DNA of 64,000 nucleotides, from positions 264,863,934 to 264,927,933 of the forward strand of contig JBOZIK010000001.1 in assembly GCA_051453625.1 (NCBI GenBank), read 5' to 3'. The DNA comes from Welwitschia mirabilis. Lineage: Eukaryota > Gnetophyta > Gnetopsida > Welwitschiales. Within the stretch, counting starts at the first letter, position 1; the number at the start of each line of letters is the position of its first letter. The notes beneath the pieces are model-generated. The model did not search any database. It worked only from the letters and a program-made list of their open reading frames with translations, and was not told the origin of the DNA. Position numbers and translations under genes: made by a program. Below are positions 58,341 through 64,000 of this stretch, piece after piece.

Positions 58341-59480
58341 CATATCTTCTACATATCCTTCTCCTTGGTATACTGATATAGTTAATTATCTTATTATTAT
58401 GAAAACACCATGATGTTGGATTCATAATAAAAGGGAGGAAAAAAATATTTTCTCCATAGAATAGGTGATTATGAATGGATAGATCCACATATTTATCATA
58501 ATTGCAAAGATTAAATCATGAGAAAATATATGCTTGAATGGAAAAATTTAGACATCCTTCATCTTTACCATGGTGATATTCATAAAGGTTTTTTTTAATA
58601 TACAGAAAATAGCAATAAAAATTATTCACTTTATTCTTTGTTGGCCTTGTATTTTTCAAGACTCTTTTAATTTTGCTAGAAGATGTGATTCTTGTCAATG
58701 TTATAGTATCCTTATTAATTTTCATGATATGTTCCTTAAACCTATTCTTGAATGTAAACTTTTTCTTTTTTAATTAGGGAATTGATTTTATAGGCCCTAT
58801 CAAACCACCTTCTAATGATAAGAATTACATTTTACTAGTTGCTATTTATGTTACTAAATGGTTAAAGCTATTCCTAATTTTATGAATGATGCCTAAACTA
58901 TGTATAATTTTATCAGAACTAATATTTTTTAATGTTTTTATTTTTATATAATTATCATTAGTGCTCAAGAAACTTTTTTTATTAATCATCTTTTTAAATG
59001 ACTTCTTTTATTTATTGGAATTGAACATTAAGTAGCTTATGCTTATCATCTATAAACTAATGGTTAAGTTGAAAATGTAATTAAATAAATAAATAAAATT
59101 CTTCTAAAATATTTCTTCATTAATAATAAATCTTGGGCTTCTAATATTAATGATGTTCTTTAAGCTTACCATGTTACTTGGCATAGTTCTCTTGGTTTTT
59201 TACCTCATGAACTTGTGCATGGAAAAATTTGTATTTTACTAGTTGATGTGTGTTATAATTCTTATCATTCTTCCAATCAACCTAATCTTGTAGACCATTA
59301 TAAAAATATTGAAAATACATTAGTCCAACTTAATTACTTGAAAAAATGTACATATGTTATACATAGTTAACTCATTCATAAAGCCTAAGCTAAGTTCAAA
59401 CATGATAAAACGTTACTTGATAAAGTCTTTGAACTTGGTTAATTTTTCTTTTATATAATACTAGAGTGCATATTTTACAT
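58341..59480 (+). pseudogene. G1 integrase
   Basis: The zinc-binding region is poorly kept (CDSCQCY near 58685). The core has GIDFIGPIKPPSNDKNYILL (first catalytic Asp 58784-58786), then I-I-S-A-Q-E-T-F-F-I-N near 58952, where the second catalytic Asp is Ala (58963-58965), and N-G-stop-V-E-N with the Glu kept (59071-59073). WHSSLGFLPHELVHGKI (about 59178-59232) and the LDKVFELG end follow. At least five stops and several shifts. Confidence 0.85.
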
Positions 59481-61900
59481 AATAAGTTAACATCTAAATG
59501 ATTAAATTCTTATCTTATAGAAAAAGTACATTCTAATGTCTCTATTAAGATTTTTGACTTACATAGTAGGGGGATTCATAAAGTTAATGGACAAAGGTTG
59601 AAAATATATAAAAAACCTTTCAATGCAATCTTGAACATGACATAGAAAATTGTCTTAGAGTTTTTTATTAATAAGAATAACTCCCTTTCTACATTTATCT
59701 GAATTCTTGTTTAGCCTATTTCTTTGATAGATGTTATGATATCACTTAATCATCTTTAACTTGACTTATGTGTTTACATTATGAAGCTTCCGTGACCAGT
59801 ATTTATACTTCGATATTTTATAGTGATAAGATTAGATTCACCCAATGTTAAGACATTACATGTTTATAAAATTTATTTTGAAGGAAGATGCCTTCTTTCT
59901 TATGTTTTTCTCAATGATGTGAGTGTTTAGTTATTTAGGTTTGTTCTTGTTTAACTTTTATCTCACTTCTTCATCTTTGTCTTTTTGAATGTTTGATCAT
60001 GTGGTAATTATTCAAAAAAAAATAGAGAGAAAAATAATGATCATGATCTATTGTATTTATACTAAAATACATGGTTACCATGATGTCCTATCACACTGAG
60101 ATAAATGTTTCTGAAAGTAATCTTTGGCAGTGTTGATAGCTATATGAACTTCACTAGGAGATCAACTAGCCATGCTTTATGGATCCTTACTTATATGACA
60201 ATAGTTAAACTCTCCTCATTATGAAAAGTAGTAATAAAACTTTGAGGCTATAAAATCAATGGTATTCTTTAAATCATCAGAGGCATTGCTTATTTTTTGG
60301 ACTCTTAATATTCTTACATAATCATTTTACTTTTGAGGATTCAAGTGTGTTTTAGGATGTGAATAGGTGAGTTTATTTATAAGTAACTTTTAGTCTTATC
60401 ATATATTTTTTTAAGCACTTCATCTCTGGTGTTATCATAATCATTACCTTTTTGAATGGAACTTTATAAAGTTAATATGTTTTATTATTCATCTTTACTC
60501 AGGTGGCTTTATGATGTATTTTGAAAGGGTTTGTTAGCTTAGAATTTAGGGTAGGTATGCTATCTTCATCATGTTCATAGTTATCTATTTTTTTTAATTA
60601 TTTAATTTATTATCTAAAAGTCAGTTTTGTGTTTTTTTTCATCATCATCTTTAGAACCTTATTATTTAGTAGCTTTTTTATTGTTGCTTTTATTTTTATT
60701 TATATTATTTTATTAATAAAATTTTGTTTTCTTTTAGCATTTTGATTAGATGATATTCTCTTATGCTTAGATAATATTCTTTATGATTTTCATGATGTTT
60801 CGTTTCTAGTCTTTTGAAGTTCTACATGTTTTTCATGATCATTTTTTAGTTTGACATATTTGTTTAGTTTTCTTTATTAGGCTTCATCATACTTAATACT
60901 TTTCATTTTCCTATCTTTTGATTATTTAGAGTTTGTCTTATTCTAAACCCTTATTCATCATAATTATTCATCATTTCCCGTCTTTTAGATTTTCTGATAA
61001 ATTTTGATACCTTTATGCTAATATTTAAGCCTACCTTATTTGACTGACATCTTTATTTTCTTAAAACATTTTCAAATTCCAATTGTCCACTAGGTCTTCT
61101 AGATGATAAGATAGATGATAAATGAGATTTTTCCTATATTCGTCGTAGGGTTATTGTCTAGACAATGTGACCAAATGATAGTGCGATAAAATCAAGCTAC
61201 ATTTTTTTCCATCATTTTTCTTCATTTAATGTTGCTTTCATTCATTCTTTCAAGAGACAATTATCACACTAGGATTCACTGATATCTTGGGTATTTCACC
61301 CATGAGTTTGGCATCCCAAATTATGAGGTTTAAGCTAATTTTTTAAAATGAGGTATGTTTTTCTATCCCTCATTATTTTTTATTTTTTCTTCCATTTTTA
61401 AGCCTTTTAGCATATAGTTTTCACATATATTGATTAGTTTTCTGTGCTCTTCAATTTGGTACTTATGGATCTAAGTTTTGTCAGGTATTTTATGTGATAT
61501 CTAAATTTATGTGTTTTATAAAATAGAATTAGGTTTTTACTTTTAAACCTCATTTTCTAAAAAACTATAAGTTAAAATGTAGTAGCCCTTATAGGTAAAC
61601 TGATTAGTATGATGAGCTCTATGCTTCTACTAGATTATATTTTTTATTTAAGCACTTTTAGTTTTGACCTTCAAGGATCCCTCCTATTTTATACTTTTTA
61701 ATTTTTTTCTACATTTCACATTTTTTCTTTACATAATTAGGCAATACGAGATGTATTGATTTTTTTGAGATGGAAAAGATATATTTTCATAATTTTTACT
61801 TTAAAAAACTATTTTTTAAATCGTTTTGGAATTTACATGAGATACATTTTAGTGATTTTTACTTGATCTTATGTGATATGCTTTGCATTTGTAACTGATT
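59481..61900 (+). other. G1 region behind integrase
   Basis: Begins with the pol C-terminal VNGQRLKIYKKPF segment (about 59584-59625) and then becomes non-coding and T-rich. 60140-60190 matches, inverted, 49280-49345 of G2. Motifs of the hairpin family occur at 61083-61130 and 61153-61166. Confidence 0.55.
61153..61166. repeat. 14-bp palindrome behind G1 integrase
   Basis: ATTGTCTAGACAAT is a perfect palindrome made of the same outer arms (ATTGTC/GACAAT) as the leader hairpins, without the middle part. Confidence 0.85.
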
Positions 61901-61929
61901 AGGCTATTATACATGATGAGCTGGACAGG

Positions 61930-62610
61930 TCAAGGTAGAGGTTAAGGAATTAAAGAAAGAGACAAACCCATTGGTATCACTTGATATTGAGCATGTAAAG
62001 CCAGTTTATTCTCCACCTTGTGAGGCTCAATTCCATTCCATTAAAATAGCTTCTATTCAAGTTGAGAGTCACTTTGATGATTTTATGTATTATATAGAGT
62101 TGAAGATGGATTAGAGATTGATAGATCTTTCGCTTAAGTGGATTTTAGATGCATGTGGTATAAATTTCACCTTAGAAATTATAGATTTTTATGACACCAT
62201 GAACATTGAAAAGTGATTTGATAATCATGATTACTTAGTTGATATGATTATACCTATAATTCATAGTGATGAGATGTTCATTCTCCTAAGCTACATCACT
62301 ATAGTTACTAACTTAGTTGGCATTACGAACACACATATTCACTCAGCTAATGGTACATAGAAGTGTTATGCTTACGGCCCAATATTAGACATACCAACTA
62401 ATGTTACTGATGATAAGTAAGGTATTTTAATAATACAGTTCTCACTTGCCTATTGGATTCTTCATACAAGTTGACTTATAACATCATCCCTTCCTTAGAC
62501 AATGGTTATGTCACAATGATGCATTTATAGATGTTGGTAGTATTCAATCAGGAGGAGAAGATGGACTTAATAACATTCATTTGGAGGAGACTCAAGACCA
62601 TGATTGAGGC
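61930..62610 (+). pseudogene. uncertain last ORF of G1 (env-like position)
   Basis: A mostly single-frame stretch has coding-like composition and few stops: segments VKVEVKELKKETNPLVSLDI, EHVKPVYSPPCEAQFHSI, IASIQVESHFDDFMYYIELK, SLKWILDACGINFTLEIIDF and SLAYWILHTS. Stops occur at about 62112, 62215 and 62359. Its place behind pol is where Athila elements carry an env-like ORF. I see no signal peptide or membrane span, and the family cannot be confirmed by eye. Confidence 0.4.
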
Positions 62611-62640
62611 TTATTACATTTAGATTTTAAAAGCAATTTT

Positions 62641-64000
62641 TTTTTTAATTTTTTAACTTCTTTTCTTCTTTAATATTTTTACTTGATAAATACAGCAAAA
62701 TCTAAGACAAAATTCTACTTACTCTTTAATTAAAATTTCCATATGATAAGAAAGACAAATCATATTAATATCATATATTTACCTATAATTAATTTTTAGG
62801 TTATTTTGGTTTAAAACAATAGTGATTTTATAAGTTTATGTCCTTTATTTCTTTCTAGTTTTTTATCATATAAAAGATATCTATTGAATAGTTGAGGAGA
62901 TGTAAACTTATTTTCAACATACATGTATAAATTTTAAAAATAATACCTAACTAATATAATAGAAGGTTACAACTCTAGTTAATAGCATTTCAATTTAATA
63001 TCTGACCATCCTCTACATATGAGTTGATTCTACTTTAGCTTCTAAACTATATAAACATGGCTAGTCTCAACTCTATATGCTTTCACTTCATCTAGATATA
63101 TCACTAATAAAGATGATAGGTGGTACGTGAAGTGGATGCATGCTTACAAATAACCCTCGCTTCCTTGAAGCATCTTCAAATGGAACAACATAATTCATTG
63201 ATGCCAAGAGCTTAAGATATCAAGTTAAAATAAGTTTATACATGGGTAGAATAGGAGAGTAATGATTAAATCCACTTCCAAAAGGGTAATATAAAAAAAT
63301 GTGATACAACCTACCTTGGTAACAAAATCCAAGTATGGAAATGAACATGATTAGAATTATCTTGATTTAGTATTGTTTTATAAATACACCATATAAATTC
63401 ATGCAAAAAATTCTAACTAACATTTATATTTAATGCATTATTTACCTATTTATAATAATTCTAATCATAGTTTGATTCATTTTATAGAGACAACCATAAA
63501 ATGAAAGTAAGCATACAAGAATAATTATTTTCCAAGATTATCATGATAAAAATCTAGATAAAGGAAATAATATTTTCTTTTCCTTTATTTTTAAATAAAG
63601 AAAATATTCTTTTATTTTTCTTTCAAAAAAATAAAATGGAGTAATGTATTTAAACAAGCTTAAACATACCTAGAGCTACACCAATTCTAAAAACACTTTT
63701 CCATGCTTATATGACAATCTCTGTGGATTGGTGCAAAGAAGGTAAATAAAAACAAGTATATCTCAAGCATAATTTTTATGATATAAGTATTTATTCAAGA
63801 TTTTAGATTGCTATATTATAACTTAACAAAAATAAGCAATAAGCTAGAGACTACTTATGTTACTTAACTACTAAGGTGAAAATTCTCATAAGCACGAACA
63901 TTCAAAGTAATCTAAAGAAAAAAGTAAAAGAAGTATTTCTATAATTAGATACCAATTATTTAACTTAACTCTACTAATAAAAACATATTTTTTATACTCA
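62641..64000. other. nothing recognised
   Basis: AT-rich sequence without a supported ORF. The part at 63050-63340 is slightly less AT-rich, and 63690-63740 ends in AAGAAG|GTAAAT like a splice donor, but there is no supporting frame. The G1 3' LTR and the rest of the C4 3' LTR would be expected here or beyond but were not found. Confidence 0.4.

Larger units (their letters stand above)
57693..62640 (+). mobile_element. G1, 3' part after the nested insertion
   Basis: Pol resumes immediately after the G3 LTR and a probable target duplication (ATAGT, 57688-57692; left counterpart AGTGT, 46842-46846, a weak match). RT thumb, RNase H, integrase, a non-coding region and an uncertain last ORF follow. 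No 3' LTR was found before the window ends. Confidence 0.8.

Noticed and set aside
63690-63740. Exon-like end with a GTAAAT donor
   Set aside because: No frame, acceptor or homology supports it; splice-like words are frequent in AT-rich DNA.

Overview
This is a gene-poor, strongly AT-rich stretch of plant nuclear DNA made almost entirely of old, broken retrotransposons inserted into one another. The host is inferred to be a flowering plant from the families present: Ty1/copia elements primed by initiator-Met tRNA, SIRE-like copia elements with a third ORF behind pol, Athila-like Ty3/gypsy elements, and a plant LINE. The species cannot be told. I found no intact host gene, no rRNA or tRNA gene and no CRISPR array. 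Every coding region carries stops, frameshifts or lost catalytic residues. Ten runs of N interrupt the window; three of them are exactly 100 N, the usual placeholder for a gap of unknown size.

Layout. 406-4382: C1, a minus-strand copia element (LTR, PBS, gag, protease/pre-integrase, integrase) cut off by the first gap. 4383-7566: no genes, with a broken tandem repeat at 5881-7010. 7771-14434: C2, a complete but dead plus-strand copia element with both LTRs, PBS, gag, pol and a probable 5-bp target duplication, sitting in a pyrimidine-rich locus (7567-7770 plus 14440-15056). 15057-19148: unidentified, with exon-like relics at 16975-18830. 19149-20600: a tRNA-iMet PBS-like site and LTR-like DNA. 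20600-21508 and 29909-30330: two halves of one LINE reverse transcriptase, split by C3 (21509-29908), a minus-strand SIRE-like copia element that has lost its polymerase, has its gag-protease block duplicated, and keeps a third ORF. 31343-40938: C4, a plus-strand SIRE-like element with gag, pol and third ORF; its 3' part holds a probable solo Athila-like LTR, and its 3' LTR is cut off by G1.

40939-46846 and 57693 to about 62640: G1, a plus-strand Athila-like element. Its pol reads LTR-PBS-gag-protease-RT up to 46846 and resumes at 57693 with the end of RT, RNase H and integrase. Between them lie G2 and G3 (46847-57687), minus-strand relatives arranged LTR-internal-LTR-internal-LTR. The Athila-like copies carry repeated imperfect hairpins of about 38-42 nt in LTRs and untranslated regions, which is the most unusual structure in the window. 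62641-64000 holds nothing I recognise.

Insertion order inferred from nesting: LINE before C3; C4 before G1; G1 before G2/G3. Many disabling changes (LTR ends TG to TA, integrase Glu to Lys, RT Asp to Asn, zinc-knuckle Cys to Tyr, Gln/Trp codons to stops) are C-to-T or G-to-A transitions, as expected for long-methylated silent repeats. No defence system or other novel multi-gene system was seen.
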